Source of the DNA: Neurospora tetrasperma FGSC 2508
Taxonomy: Eukaryota; Ascomycota; Sordariomycetes; Sordariales; Sordariaceae
Assembly (NCBI RefSeq): GCF_000213175.1
Contig: NW_009799101.1
Location: forward strand, 3,423,236 to 3,487,235
Length of the DNA: 64,000 nucleotides
Direction: 5' to 3'
Shown: one piece after another, positions 33,778 to 46,951 of the stretch
Layout: every line of letters starts with the position of its first letter
Numbering within the stretch: position 1 is the stretch's first letter
Position numbers and translations under genes: made by a program
The notes under the pieces: generated by a model
The model's input: the letters and a program-made list of their open reading frames with translations, nothing else
Told to the model about the DNA's origin: nothing
Database searches by the model: none

Positions 33778-36700
33778 ATGGATGCGCAGAATGCTGTCGA
33801 GCCCGCCTCCACGAAGCCTGCTGTCAGAGCTGCTTCGCCCAAGCGCCAGGGCAGCGATTCCGATCAACCCAGGTCCTCCACCGTGATCCGAACATCATCG
33901 ACTTCGACTGTGCAGTCGACCACTGCGAGATTCGACCCCATCTTCAGGAGCGACAAGAATGATAGAGATAACAAGCATCGTATCAACAACAGCGCCAGCA
34001 AAGCCGCCAGCAACATCGAGGACCACGACGACTCCTTGACGGCCGACGGCAACAGCGACGCCGAAACCATTGTGCTGCCGGGCAAGGACGGCCATCACTC
34101 GCCTGTCAAAGTCCGCAAGCCCATCATCAAACAAAACGACAACCGCAGCGATGATGACGATGTGGTGTCGTCGCACCGCAAGCACGCTAACCACAACAGC
34201 AGCAGACAACAGCAGCAGCAGCAGCAGGACCGTGAGAGCGACAGAGGCGATCGTAGCGAAAAACCTGACAGGAGCGTCGCGGTCGCAGGTAATGGCCCTA
34301 ATGGCTCCAATGAGGGCTCAGTGGGCTCCTCCTCGCTGGGGGCACTGGGGGCCAAGAAGAGAAAGCTTCCCGACAAGGCAAAGGCCAAGGATGGATCGAG
34401 TGGATTGAGCTCTGCGCCAGAGTCCCCACCCCAGCGTCGTCGCCGCTCGTCCAACGGCCACTCAAAATCCGACTCCGAGCCCGCCCCGGTGGATTCCCTC
34501 CCCAAGCTGCCAGCACAGTCTACACAACAGGACAAGCCGGTGCCGCCCAAATCGCTCGATAACAACAAAGTCGTGCCTAATAAGCGGAAGCACCCCAAGG
34601 CCGAATCTGACGACGAGGCAGAGCCTCCCAAAGTCCGCCGCCAGCGCACTTCAGGTTCTGGCCTCGACGCTTCCCGCAGACCCCATCCTCCTCCACCGAA
34701 CAAGTCTTCATCCCATCATGAACCGCACGCCTCCACACGAACCAGATCGGTTTCCCCCCACGCCCGAGCTCACCGTCGAAGCATCTCAACTCAGCTTCCT
34801 GGTCATACTGCCCACGGATTGAGCCTGAAAAAGCGCCGCGTCCCTGTCCCCCTCCATTCGGCCGACTATTTCTCTGATGAGTCCTCGGAACGCGGGAGCC
34901 CTCATCCGCGCAGCTCCAAACTGCGCAGTCTCGCTACCCCGGCCGCCGCCGAATCCACACACTCGCCCGCTGGCAGAATGGCGCCGCACAAGAAGCACCT
35001 AGACGCCCACGGCCAGACCTTCCTTGCCCGAGCCTGTGCCAAGGGCGAATACAACGTCGCTAAGCAAAGGCTGCAGGAACGCCCCGAGGACATCGACGTT
35101 GCCGACTATGCGGGCAACACTCCCCTCCAGATCGCTGCAATTAACGGTTTTGACGATATTGTGAAACTCCTTGTCGAAGCCGGCTGTAACCTTGATTGCC
35201 TCAACAATGAAAAGGACACGCCGCTGATAGATGCAGTGGAGAATGGCCACTATGAGGTCGTCAAGATCCTGCTTGATGCCGGAGTGAACCCGCGCAAGGC
35301 CAACGCATATGGCGAGGAGCCTATCGATCGGGTCAACGAAGACCACGACAATGCCGACGATATCAAACGCGCCATCAACGAAGCAAAGCAGAGGATGGGT
35401 GAGCGTCGGCCGACCTCTGAAGACCACCATCTCGATCACGCAACGGATACACGCTCATCCCATGGTCCGGATAGTCCTCGGCAGTCACCTGCCTCCGCCT
35501 CCATCAACCCGTCTAGTGGACGACGTGCCGGTACCGTCCGCGCTACCAAGACCAGCAATCATCTACTTTACATGCCCATGGATGACAAGACGCTTCGTGC
35601 AGCCGCTGCCAAAGGAGACGAGGAGACAGTCCTACGGATTCTTCAGGTTAGGGACCAGTTCGACGACCCTGAGTCCATGGTGGCTGCAGCTCGTGGTGGT
35701 CACGATCTGGTAATGCAGTTGTTGTTGGCTATAGGCGGTGCAAACCCTGATCCACAACCCATTTCGACCAACGAATATTCGACACCCATTCTCGCCGCTA
35801 TAGGTCAAGAAAACATCAAGGTCATCCGGCTGCTCCTGGACCAAGCCAATTTCGATCCCACCAAGAAGTACAAGGGGGAGACCTACTATGAGATTGCACG
35901 CAAAAGACGAGGTCCCAACTGGATGCAAGAGGAACATATGCTGAAGGAAGCATTCGACGAATATAAAAAGAAACCCGGTTCCAATGCTAAGAGCCAAAGA
36001 CTGTCCAATTCCCGGGAGACGGACCGCGAGCCTAGGCGCACACGAACCGAGATCAAGGAAGATGCGTCCAAGTCCCATCGGAGAAAAGCTTCAAGCCCTG
36101 CTAAAGAAGGAAAGAAAACGGGACCCTCGAAAGTCCCAGCTAGTCCTCGGGAGAAGAGGCGTTCGGATTCCGTTGCCACTCACCAGGAAGATCAGACATC
36201 GCCCAAGCGCGGCCCTGGCCGGCCCAAGAAAGACGACAAGATTCCAACCATTGCCATTTCCGATCGCGAAGCATCACCCGCAGGAAGAGTCACTGCCAAA
36301 GCCAAACGTGCAGATCATGATGTCGCCGCTGCATCATCCGAGGGAGAAACTCCAAAGCCGCGCCGGAAGCTGATTTCTGGCAGGGAGCTCAAGGGTGAGC
36401 GTGAGAAGCAGCGTCGCGCCTCTGTCACATCAAATGGCTCTTCGTTTAGAGATCAGCCGTCTAGTCCACGAGATGAGTGTGAAAAACCTCAGATGATGGA
36501 GAAGTATCATGACCGGACGAAGGCTATCAGAAGGGACGAGTCCCGTGATCGATCATCTGTTTCTGGTGAAAGTTCCGGCAAGCGACACCGGGCCAGTGCA
36601 ACCCCGCCACACCCTGGGTCTACAGAGAAGGATCCCTCAGAAGTCCCCCTTAAGAAGAGGCGGTTGGACGTTGAAGGCAAGGACAGGCGTCTTAAGCCTA

Positions 36701-38720
36701 ACTCAGCCGAGGATCGTCACCTAAAGCCTTCTGTGTCCAGAGAATCCAGTCTTGCTGCACCACCTGACGGCAGAGTTAGATCTCGCAGCAGAGATGACGA
36801 AGACAGGAGATCAACCTCAAAGCCCCGGAAGTCAGAATCCACCTCAGAGCACGTACGTTTTGACTCCGGCAAGCCCACCATCCCCGAACCCAGCATCCAT
36901 GTCAAATCCGAAGACGGGGAGGTGGAAATGGGAGACACGGATGATGCCGCCCAAGAAGAATTAACACGGCATATGCTTGAAAAGCGGAAACTCCAGGAAA
37001 TAAGAAAGAAGCAAGCTGAGATGGAGTCAGAAGCTCGCGAATTGAAGAGGAAAGAGGAGGAAAGAAAGCGCAAGGATGAAGAGCGCGAGCGGAAACGCTT
37101 CGAGGACGAGTCCAGACGTGCTGCTCAAGAGGAGAGGCAACGCCTGGAAGAACTGCGAAAACAGCGACAAGCAGAAGAAGATCGGAAACGAAGAGAGGAG
37201 GAGGAGGAACGGAAACAGCGTGAAGAGGAGGAGGCACGCGAACGCGAACGAGAGCGTGAGAGAGAACGTGAGCGGAAGAGGAGGGAAGAGGAAGAGGAGC
37301 AGAAGAAGAAAGAGGCTGCGGAGAGGAAACGAAGGGAACAAGAGGAGGAGGAAAGGAAAAGACTGGAGCATGAAGAGAAGGTCCGGAGAGAAAGGCTTGA
37401 ACGGGAAGCGGCTGATGAAGCACGCCGTAAGCGCGAGGAAGAACGTCGTAAGCGCGAGGAAGAGGAGCGCCAGGAAAAGGAACGTAGGGAGAAGGCGTTG
37501 CGGGAAGAGGCGGAGCGCAAGCGTGTTGCTGCTCAGGAGGCGGAAGAGCGAAGAATTCGCCACGAGCAGGAAGTCATTCGCATCGCCAATCTACCTCCTG
37601 CGCTTCGGTGGCTGGAAGGCGCAGCGAATCCCAGGATTCCACAGATTGCTGAAAAGTTTAGCATCATGCAGGGGGTTCGTTACGACTGCATCGATCCAGA
37701 GGCAACTGGGACGCCAGAAGGTAGAGAGCAGTGGTTGCTCAACACGCAGATTGCGCTGCTGTTGGGAGAGAAGGACCTGCGGCTCTCAAAATGTCAGTTT
37801 TCACCGTACTGGATTGAACATTGCCCCCAAATGCTGACTTTTGGGTGTAGACAACTCATGGACAAGGATACCGGTATCAAAGATTGCCAAGCGCGTGCTT
37901 TGGCAGCTTGAGTCGGATCGCTATGCGCTGACATCTCCGAATCTTTACGACCTCGGCAAAGAGCTCCCTGGATACTACGGTACCGACGACACGGATAGCA
38001 TCGTCTACCGTGTGACGCAAAAGCTCCGAAGTGCTGCCTGGGAGAAATTCGCTGCTTTGGAAATGTTCTTTGTCAAGGTATGCGTCCGTCAGATTTCCAC
38101 GCTTCATACGATATGGCGTATCAACTAACATTTCTCACGAGGCCTCTGACTTTTTGCGTATCATCCCTACGATGCCTCACCTGCGGGACATTCGGCTTGT
38201 GATGGCCTATCGCGAGCTTCCGGAAAATGAAACATACTTCAGAGACTTCCGACCCTTGGAAAAGTGGAAGAAGGACCCGGATGCGGGCCGAAATCATGGC
38301 TTTGCACCCGGCAGCAAATACTTTGTCAACGGCCAGTTCATCTGGGAGGAGAGGCCGAAGGTCGGTATGGTCAGCAAGATGCCTTTCGAGGAAGAGAGGG
38401 TTCCCCGCCGCGGCCTAGCACCCGTGAGGTCAGATGACCCAGAGTACGCCGAACTCTGCAGAAAGCAAGGGCTTGGGCATTTGTTGGGCGAGGCCCAAGG
38501 CTCGCACGTCTTGTCCAATGGTCACCGGTCAGCATCGCCAATAAGCACGACCTCGTCTTCAAACCGCGTGAATGGAACCACATCGCCAAGGGCTAGGACT
38601 GTCAACGGGCACGCGCATGGGCATCACCCAATATCGCCATCATCGGAGACTGGACCCGCGCAAGCTCGTCCGCTGCTTAACGGCCATCATGAAATGCTTA
38701 GCGGCGACGAAGAGGATTGA
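33778..38720 (+). CDS. hos4: Hos4-like ankyrin/coiled-coil protein (putative Set3 complex subunit)
   Basis: Three exons, 33778-37792, 37851-38077 and 38142-38720, encode 1606 residues. The introns are 58 and 64 nt, with branch points GCTGAC and ACTAAC. Parts in order: a 400-residue Ser/Lys/Arg-rich disordered N terminus with a Gln run; ankyrin repeats at about 409-520 (DVADYAGNTPLQIAAINGF, NEKDTPLIDAVENGH); a second ankyrin-like block at about 605-725; an AT-hook-like KRGPGRPKKD near 811; an extremely Glu/Arg/Lys-rich coiled coil or charged helix at about 1060-1260; and a conserved folded C-terminal domain across the last two introns (PALRWLEGAANPRIPQIAEK to FRPLEKWKKDPDAG). Ankyrins plus this C-terminal domain fit fungal Hos4, a subunit of the Set3 histone deacetylase complex. 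The AT hook and nuclear-type charge support a chromatin role. Alternative: another large nuclear ankyrin scaffold. Confidence 0.85.
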
Positions 38721-39875
38721 TGGGTTACGATGTGTGTCAAAGGTTATTACGATGTCAAGATGTACTGGGTTGTCAGGGATGAAATCAACTAGGAACGCGA
38801 TACGCTCAAAACTGAGAGCTTGGCTGGTTTGTGTATTGAGCGAGGTTAACCAACGGGACAGGTCATGGGGAGGAGTCCAGCGGTCAATGTCAAGCAGATC
38901 ATATGGGTTAGTTGTGTGGAAAAGGATGAAGCGATGGGTTGTCGGGGGTCATGTCATGTCGACCCAACTTTTGCAGGTACCTTTAGCGTTCATGATACGG
39001 TATTATCGTGCTATCTTGTACAAACAGTCATATAGCCTTTGTCAGGTTTTGAAAACCGTAAATGCGGACGTTAGTCGATAAGTAGACCAGGCGGGCATCA
39101 TCATTATCATCATCATCATGACGAATTCGGACTGAAGGGGGCATCGAATTCACAAAGCATCGAACTTGGAATGAACGGTGGTATGGATGGGATGGAGTTG
39201 TGGCGAATAGCTGTTGGTTTGGTTCGTGTTTTGTTTGTTGGTTTCCATTAGTATAACTTAACGATATTTAACGATGAAAGGAAAACAGACGGGTGAAAGT
39301 GCGAGTATCGATGACTGTGGTATCGTGTTGTGTATCAAATAAGAGAAGAGTAACCGGAACCAACCACCATGCGAGCGAAAGGTGAACTATACGGAAATTC
39401 TTTGCCACACCGCATGAAGTGGAAACAGCCCCGAGCGAAGAATTCTCCCGTCCCGTCGAGAAAAGGACGGCGTGATGGAGGGTCAGCCCGATGGTAGGTA
39501 TGTGTACAGTACCGTAGATGATCAGGTACGGAGCTTTGGGGGAGTAGGAACAATGGAACGCCGGCGCCAAGGCCAAGTGGAAGCCCGGCCGCCCAGGGGT
39601 GTTGAGGAACCGAAAGGAACTTGGAGCTTCCGTGGGCCTGTGTGTGTGTGTGTGCACTGCCCGCAGGTCCGCCCGCGCTGCGGCGATTTTAACCGCATCG
39701 GCGCGGCGCTGAAACTATGAAATTTGCCCCACCTTCAAAATTCCCAAGAAACAATCAAGATCATCATCAACTTCCAGGTTGGAAAACACTGAACCACGCT
39801 CTGTCCTGCCACGGCTGAGAAATTATAGTCACCAATCCATAATACAGATACGCCATCGTGTGAAAGCTAGCAATC
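38721..39875. other. Intergenic region between the Hos4-like and DRG genes
   Basis: 1.15 kb holding the 3' end of the first gene and the promoter of the DRG gene. An ATC-type run lies at about 39098-39119 and a TG run at about 39641-39654. No gene seen. Confidence 0.7.
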
Positions 39876-41613
39876 ATGTCGACCACGGTGGACAAGGTAC
39901 GTATATCGCCCTTCCGCATTCCCCATCAGAGAACATGTTGGAACAAGGAACTGATGCGACCGCCGCACCATGACAGATCAAAGAGATCGAGGCCGAAGTG
40001 AGTTTTAACTGTCCCCGATAGCCCTCGATTTTCGAACCCTCCGAGCCCCGATACGATACGGCACCCCCGAGACAGGACAAGAAGTTGGACAGGTCAGAGA
40101 CCAAGATGCGCTGGCTCCGGCGACACAGATGCAGGCATACACAGAGGCTGTTCAGGCCCTGGCACTGGAGCTGGAGGAGCGCGACCTGGACGATGAGATA
40201 CTACCAACGGATTCCCCCCTCGAAGATGAACGAACCGACGCAACAAGGACGGACCTCGGCTAACGCTATGTTTCTTTCCCCCTTCGATAGATGGCCCGAA
40301 CTCAAAAGAACAAGGCGACATCCTACCATATCGGACAGCTGAAGGCAAAGCTCGCCAAGCTCAAGCGTGAGCTGCTCACGCCCTCGGGCGGCGGCGGTGG
40401 CGGCGGTGGTGCTGGTTTCGACGTCGCCAGAACCGGTGTGGCCTCGATTGGTTTCATTGGTTTCCCCTCGGTCGGAAAGAGTACGCTGATGAGCAGACTG
40501 ACGGGCCAGCACTCTGAGGCGGCCGCGTACGAGTTCACCACGCTTACGAGTGTGCCGGGTCAGGTTACCTACAACGGTGGGCAGCCCTCTTTCTTCTTCT
40601 TCTCATCCTCCGGAGCGTCACAAGGTCCAGATTGAACTGACATGTTGCATACATATAGGTGCCCCACTACAAATCATCGATTTGCCTGGTATTATTGAGG
40701 GCGCCAAGGACGGCCGTGGTCGTGGTCGTCAGGTTATCGCCGTCGCCAAGACGTGCCATCTTATCTTCATCGTGCTGGACGTTAACAAGCCGCTGACGGA
40801 CAAGCGCGTCATCGAGGCCGAGCTGGAGGGCTTCGGCATCCGCATCAACAAGGAGCCGCCCAACATCACGTTCAAGAAGAAGGACAAGGGCGGCCTGAAC
40901 ATCACCAGCACGGTGCCCCTCACACACATCGACAACGACGAAATCCGCGCCGTCATGAGCGAGTACAAGATCTCGTCGGCCGACATCGCCATCCGCTGCG
41001 ACGCCACTATTGATGATTTGATCGACGTGCTCGAGGCCAAGTCGCGCTCCTACATCCCTGTTATCTACGTCCTCAACAAGATCGACGCCATCAGTATCGA
41101 GGAGCTCGACTTGCTGTACCGTATTCCCAACTCGGTCCCCATCAGTTCTGAGCACGGCTGGAACATTGACGAGTTGATGGAGGCCATGTGGGAGAAGCTT
41201 AAGCTCGTGCGCGTGTATACCAAGCCGAAGGGCAAGATGCCGGATTATTCGGCTCCCGTTGTGTTGAGGAGCAATAGGTGCACGGTTGAGGATTTCGTAA
41301 GTTTTTTCTCTTTTTTTTTTTTTTTTTTCTCGTTTTCCTTTGTTTTGATGCACCTGATTGAGCGAAAGAAACGTTTGGGGGTGTGAATGAGGCGAGCTAA
41401 CAGCTGATGAACCGCAGTGTAACACTATTCACAAAACTATCGTGGATCAGTTCAAGGTTGCTATTGTTTACGGCAAGTCCGTCAAGCATCAACCTCAGCG
41501 TGTTGGTCTCAGCCACGAATTGGCTGATGAAGATATCGGTATGTCTTTGGATGTTTTTCTGTTGGAAGGGTTGTGACTAATGGATGAAAACAGTCACCAT
41601 CGTCAAGCGATAA
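39876..41613 (+). CDS. rbg1: DRG-family GTPase (Rbg1/DRG1)
   Basis: Six exons: 39876-39896, 39977-39997, 40291-40576, 40659-41296, 41418-41538 and 41594-41613, totalling 1107 nt and 368 residues, the normal DRG1/Rbg1 length. Exons 1 and 2 are both 21 nt and code MSTTVDK and IKEIEAE, directly matching the family start before [18 protein letters not shown]. Motifs: P-loop GFPSVGKST, switch [30 protein letters not shown], and a C-terminal TGS domain ([30 protein letters not shown]). The protein associates with translating ribosomes together with its DFRP partner (Tma46 in yeast). Glycines at about 45-53 form an eight-residue run encoded by repeated GGC/GGT. A long poly(T) tract lies in intron 4. 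Confidence 0.97.
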
Positions 41614-43281
41614 AGAATTTTCGTGGAGAGGATTCTTAAAGATGTGCTGTGGTTTTTACGAGACGAGACACTCACAATACGGACGGTGGCCCGGGTAACG
41701 CACGTACACTGACCGATACCTGATCGACAACGCACCTTCGAGCCGTACGCAGACTTTCATGTGGGCTCGATCGCTTGCTATGGCGCACGGCATGGTAAGT
41801 ATAAACCAAGGGGTCGATAGAAGGAGCTTACTCGGTCTTTAAGTGCCGAACGGGAAGCCAAATTGCTTCTTCCACTACTATACGCGCGGTTGTCCATTGA
41901 CACAAGTTGTGGACAATGTGAAGAGACCCGAGGCTGGTGAAAGTGTTAAAAAGGAGGGGAAGGGTCCGAGATGAATGAAGGGATCAAAAAGGCTGCTATA
42001 TAGGATATTGGCTAGGATTAGATCTAGAGAGCCAAGATCACGACAGTAATGAAATCACGTATATACCTACTTTTTTTTAAAAAGGTTGAGATTACCCTGT
42101 ATAAGACTGGTTTTCTGGTGTTGGCTACAGCCAGGCCCAAAAGATCACTTTCAGGCTTATGTTGATCATTGGGAGGGGGGGTAGAGGAGGGGGAGAGCGA
42201 GATGTCATAGAAAATCCTGGAATGGTGACAAGGGCTGACTCTATGAAGACAAGTGACAGCTTTCCGTTACCCTTTTCCTTTTCTGTTTCAACTCATTTCC
42301 CATGCCCGTTCTCTATACGTTTTCCAAGGGTAATGAGATGGACGCTATTGTACAAACAAGACTGTGCGTACTTGGCTAATACAACACTTTTCCTGTCTCT
42401 ATCAGGTTACCTTCGTGGTTCTCCTGAGTGACTAAAGTTCGCCAGAAACAAACCGATAGGCAGAACAGCGAGTCTGAGCAATTTCCCAACTTCTGCAAAA
42501 CAGTCGCTACCGGATGTGCTCAAATGACAACCTCATACCAAGATGTTGTTTTCGATGTTCAATGACCGTTTGAGAGTGATATTGAAATTGTCTATACGAT
42601 GATAAAACTGGCTTACAGGTCAGACCACCAAAGACCCCTCAACGCAAAGCAAAGAAGGAAGAAAATTACGGGTTTGTCGATCAAGTCAAACTTCTCTGTA
42701 CGTGATTGGCGTATTAACCACTCAGCCACTTGGGTTCATCAACAAGTCATCAGTCATTCTCAAATTATCAATGACACTCACTGACTGACACTGCAACCCT
42801 CTGTCTACCACTATCCTTGTACCAATAGCCAGAGCTAAAGAAAATGACTGTCAAGCTGCAATCTTCTCCAGCTTCCAATGGTCAGATCTGACGTCCCATC
42901 TCATCTCAACCAGCTCTCGTATTGTAGCAAATTGGTTGATCATGATCCAGACTACAGAACTCCACCCCCAACTTCCCAAACTCCCAGGGCACTCAGCAAG
43001 CGAGTATCACCCCAGTGTCCATGTCTCATCTTCCCATTTCCTCACGTAGAAATCGGTGTTCTCGTTCCCGCTAGAAGTATCAATGTCGATAACCGCACGG
43101 AATGTGAGTGGAATGTACCCGACTTGGGCTCTGGGATACTGTTGGCTTGTCACGAGCTTGCTCAACTTGGACCTCTCTCTAACTCCTTTTGTTGGTAGTT
43201 GGTAAGCAACAGAAACGCTGGTACCTATATCTATGATGTACAGAGAGAAGACTTGACTGCCGAAAAAAGGGGCGGCGTGTA

Positions 43282-43378
43282 ATGTGTATGTGTGTGTGTG
43301 TGTGTGTGTGTGCCACCCCCCTACCGTATGTCGTGCATGCATGTATAAAGGGGGGGGGTGGTGTGTGTGTGTGTGTGG
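43282..43378. repeat. TG microsatellites with facing C-rich and G-rich runs
   Basis: A TG run at about 43282-43311 is followed by CCACCCCCCTACC. After a 25-bp spacer come GGGGGGGGGTGG and a second TG run ending at about 43378. The facing CCACCCCCC and GGGGGGGTGG could pair as a hairpin. Confidence 0.85.
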
Positions 43379-46300
43379 TGATGATAGTAACTGTGACACC
43401 ACTTCCCAGTTCCAGCCGCATTACAGATTTGCTTAGGGGTAAAAGGGGCAAGCGGACAGGTACGTAAACACAAGCTTGATATCGCACGATTCAAAACTCA
43501 TCAAGCGAACCAAACTGCGGCTATTAGTGCGCTGGCGCTACAGCTCGTCTCCGTTGGCCTGAAATCCAGACCTAGTCACTGTTGCTTCGTCGAGTATGGC
43601 TTGTTCCAACGAGGCTGTATACCAGGTAGTATTGTCTATGTTGCCACCTAGTCTCCAAAGTTCCCTACTTGGACAGTATCGTGCCCAGATACGGTAGGGA
43701 TATCGTCAAGTGTGGTGTGGAAATGGTAGGTGGTAGGGAATGAGTGAGTGGCTCGGAATCTAGAGTGCATGCATGCGTTCGTACATACATGTAATGAGGT
43801 TGTAGTATGTGTGCTGGCAGGACAGGGCAGGGCAGACGGGGACGGGATAGGGGTAATGTAAACAGTTTAGAGTTATGAACAGACTGGCCTTAAAAGATCT
43901 GCGGTCACCTTTCCCTTCACTTCCACCCCCTCTCCATGCATTCCATATGCACTCCGAACAGCCCCAAGAGCAAGGACCAACAGCACCCTGGGATGGAGGA
44001 CCGCTGCAACGGCTTGGTAGTTGCAGTTGGTACCTCTAGAGCAAAAAGGTTCTGCAGCGAACCCAGGACGGTGGTGTCGGTACGCAGTAGAGGGAAAGGA
44101 AGGTAGGGAAGAGGCCTGCTGTTTTCGCTGCTGGGGAAGGCAAGATGATCTTTGGTTGGGGTCCTCTAGGGGTCGAAATTTTCCGCAAGTTAGAATTCTT
44201 TCATTTCCTTACACTTTTCCTTACCGAAATTCCGGAAATGATTCGTGCACGAGTCCGTGCACTCGCCCAAACTCTAGTCTATACCATACGCCACTGCAGT
44301 TGATCAGCCATAATTCTACACATTGACCTACCTACCTCATACCCTCGCCGTCGTCAGCTCTCTGTTCACATTATGATGCCTTCTTAGCGCCATCTTTAAG
44401 CTGTCATTTGGTCAGCAATATAAGTGGCCAACAAAAAGTCATGTGATGTGAAAACTGGTAAAAGATTTACATTTTTCATTACTTTTTTCCGAATTTACTT
44501 TTCTTACCGCTTACGGGAACTTCAGATCGACCCCTAGGGTCTCCCAGGGTCGAAATGCATTGCAACGGCAACCCGGCAGATGAAGTCGCTTCCGCGGCCG
44601 GCCGGCGCTTAACATCCAACGCGCCGCTTGAAGGAGGCATCCGCGTATGACGGGTGTACATATGTCTGCAGTCCTTCAATTATCAGATATAGTGGTTGAG
44701 GCCGATATCTGGACGTTTGGGCGCCATTGTCTTGCAGGCGTGATGACGGAGGAGGTGCAGATGATCTGATCCCGAGGACAAAATTCTCTCAGTCTTTGTC
44801 CCTTGACGCAGGTCGGCGGCAGCTATGGAATAGGGCAAGAACCCCCGGGAACCTATCTTTTGCCGGTAGTGCAGAGCGTAAGGAAGTTGAGGGTTTTCTT
44901 GTGGGCGCCATGTACATGGTATATAGTCCATCGGCTAGGACCCCACAAATGCTTCGCTATGCCGAATGGCGGTCCGGTCCAGCAGCTTTCGGATAGACCT
45001 TGTGCCATGCATGGCGCTACCCGGTAACGTGATGATCAAGACGTGAGGGTTTCTTGCTCCGTCACCACATCTTCGGCTCAGAGAGGACGCCAATGGGTCG
45101 CATGACTGTGAAGAAAAATCACCATTGGGCCTCGCCTCGACACCTTAGTGCGCTATTAGAACCATGAGGGACACAGAGCGAGCGAATACCTTGTGAGAGA
45201 CAACTGTGTCCTTTAGTGAATGGTAGGGTCAGAACTATGCGACCCCACCTGTGAATGGGAACCTCCACGCTCTTGAGAGCCATTTCAACAACGACCGAAT
45301 GTATGCGGAGGAGTGAAAAAAATATGCGATGCTGCTGACCACGCCCACCCCTCTCCGACCTTTCAGAATGCTCCTCTTGCCGCCGAGGTACGTATGGTTC
45401 TTGAAGGGGTCGCCGAGACCCCGCAGAAAACACTGCCTTATCCACGCGATAATGGCGCTTCAAATCTGGGAAAGTCGTCCTTTTCTTTCTTGTCCACATT
45501 GACTCGTGACTCGCTCTGATCGACGTTCAGTTCCAGGGTCTCGAGAGGCGCTAGACGCGGCTGTCCCAAAAGCAGGAAAGCCGAAGCTAAGTTCGCAGTC
45601 CAGGGTCATATTTGCATCCGCGAGACACAAGTAGATAGTCAGAGAGAGCTATGGGAACCGAAAGCAGAGGTCCCGGCGAAGCTTGGCCCAAATTTCCCCT
45701 GAAAAGAGCAGCGAGGACAGATTGACGGCGTGGGGGAGAACCGAACCTTTGACAATAAGGCGGGCTGTTTTGAGGAGGCTCACATGCAGCATTTTGCTTT
45801 TTGCTACACACGAGGGTAGGTTTTTACAGCACACGGAACTCCCGTGGAGTCCAGTGAATGCTTGGTTCGCCTCCCCATGCTTTTCTTTGCTGTGAAAGCG
45901 TAAGAGAGGCATACTGCCACTTTCAAGACCAAAGATACGGCTGTAAAGGCTTAACGACGAGACTATACAATTAGTTCTCTTGCTGCTCAGATACGGGGGT
46001 GGGGTCCAATTGGGCTCGAGGAGAGAGGATCACGGGCGCCATGAAGGATGCGGCAGTGTGAACGGCCTGGCCAATACAGCGTCAGAAATTGGGAGGGATT
46101 TGCGCCGGCCCGTGTCGCTGCTGAAGCGAGCAAAGTCTTCGGTTGTAGGTTCCGCTGTGGCATTGTGGCTCTTTTACAGCGTGCGGGCTGAAAACTGCCT
46201 TTCGGCTTCGCAACAGAACCTCTTATGTATCCCATCACGTCGAACATATCTATACGCCCGGTTGATGTTGCTGATCTGTCTTGACGGCTTTCTGCTACGC

Positions 46301-46569
46301 ATTACGTATGGCCTCGGCGGTTCATCCGTTGTACGGAGCCACATTATGAATTTCCAGTCTCTCACCAATGTCAGATCCCAAATGATCATACCCGTTGGTC
46401 CTGTCGCTCACCAGACTCCCACGCCGAAGGGCTGCTGGACTCTGGCTTTTTAGAAGACAATCGGCGCGCACCATTCGTCCTGATCTTCTGCACTAGGCCT
46501 GTTTTGGAAGGAAGCTTGATGCTGCGTCTTGAGCATATCCTAGGCAGCTTTCCTTGTGGAATGGAGATG

Positions 46570-46951
46570 TCAGGCATTGAGAGCGGCTGACCAGTGGGAT
46601 GTTAGCCGTCGACGCTTCGCTTGGACCTTACCTTTTCTGCCCAATGGCGACAGGGGAGGGTCTGGCTGAAGCTGGATGTATACCCAATGACGAATCCATA
46701 CTGTATGTGATTCTCTGCGATTGTTGGACGACTTCCCATCTCGACGACCGTCTCGAGAGCTCTGTTGGCCCTTCGACACGGCCGCACAAAGATGATGGAA
46801 TTGCACGACCAACAGCAACAAACGGTAAAAGCTAAAGCCAACAGAAGAGAGGACGATTGCGACTGCCAAGGCGGTCCGTAGCAAACCCATGGAGCGGCCA
46901 CGACGACAGCCTCGCTTGTTGGTAACCGGAGCGATGTGTGGGAGCGGTGCC
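46570..46951 (-). CDS. Weak candidate: small single-pass membrane protein
   Basis: ATG ORF on the minus strand starting MAPLPHIAPVTNKRGCRRGR, followed by a hydrophobic segment (LLRTALAVAIVLSSVGFSFY and on to LLLLVVQ), then a basic polar tail; it ends at the TGA at 46570-46572. A 45-nt segment inside the 3' part has good splice signals (GTAAGG donor, GGCTAAC branch, GGTCAG acceptor) and is a multiple of three, so both spliced and unspliced forms stay in frame. There is no homology I recognise, and it lies alone in a gene-poor tract. It may be chance. Confidence 0.22.

Noticed and set aside
37027-37563. Leu/Phe-rich minus-strand ORF resembling a multi-pass membrane protein
   Set aside because: Antisense of the Glu/Lys/Arg helix in the Hos4-like gene; composition is fully explained by the sense strand.
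44160-44560. Possible inverted repeat around CTAGGGGTCGA near 44165 and its complement near 44530
   Set aside because: Only about 11 bp match clearly and the surrounding sequence does not pair well; too weak to call an element.
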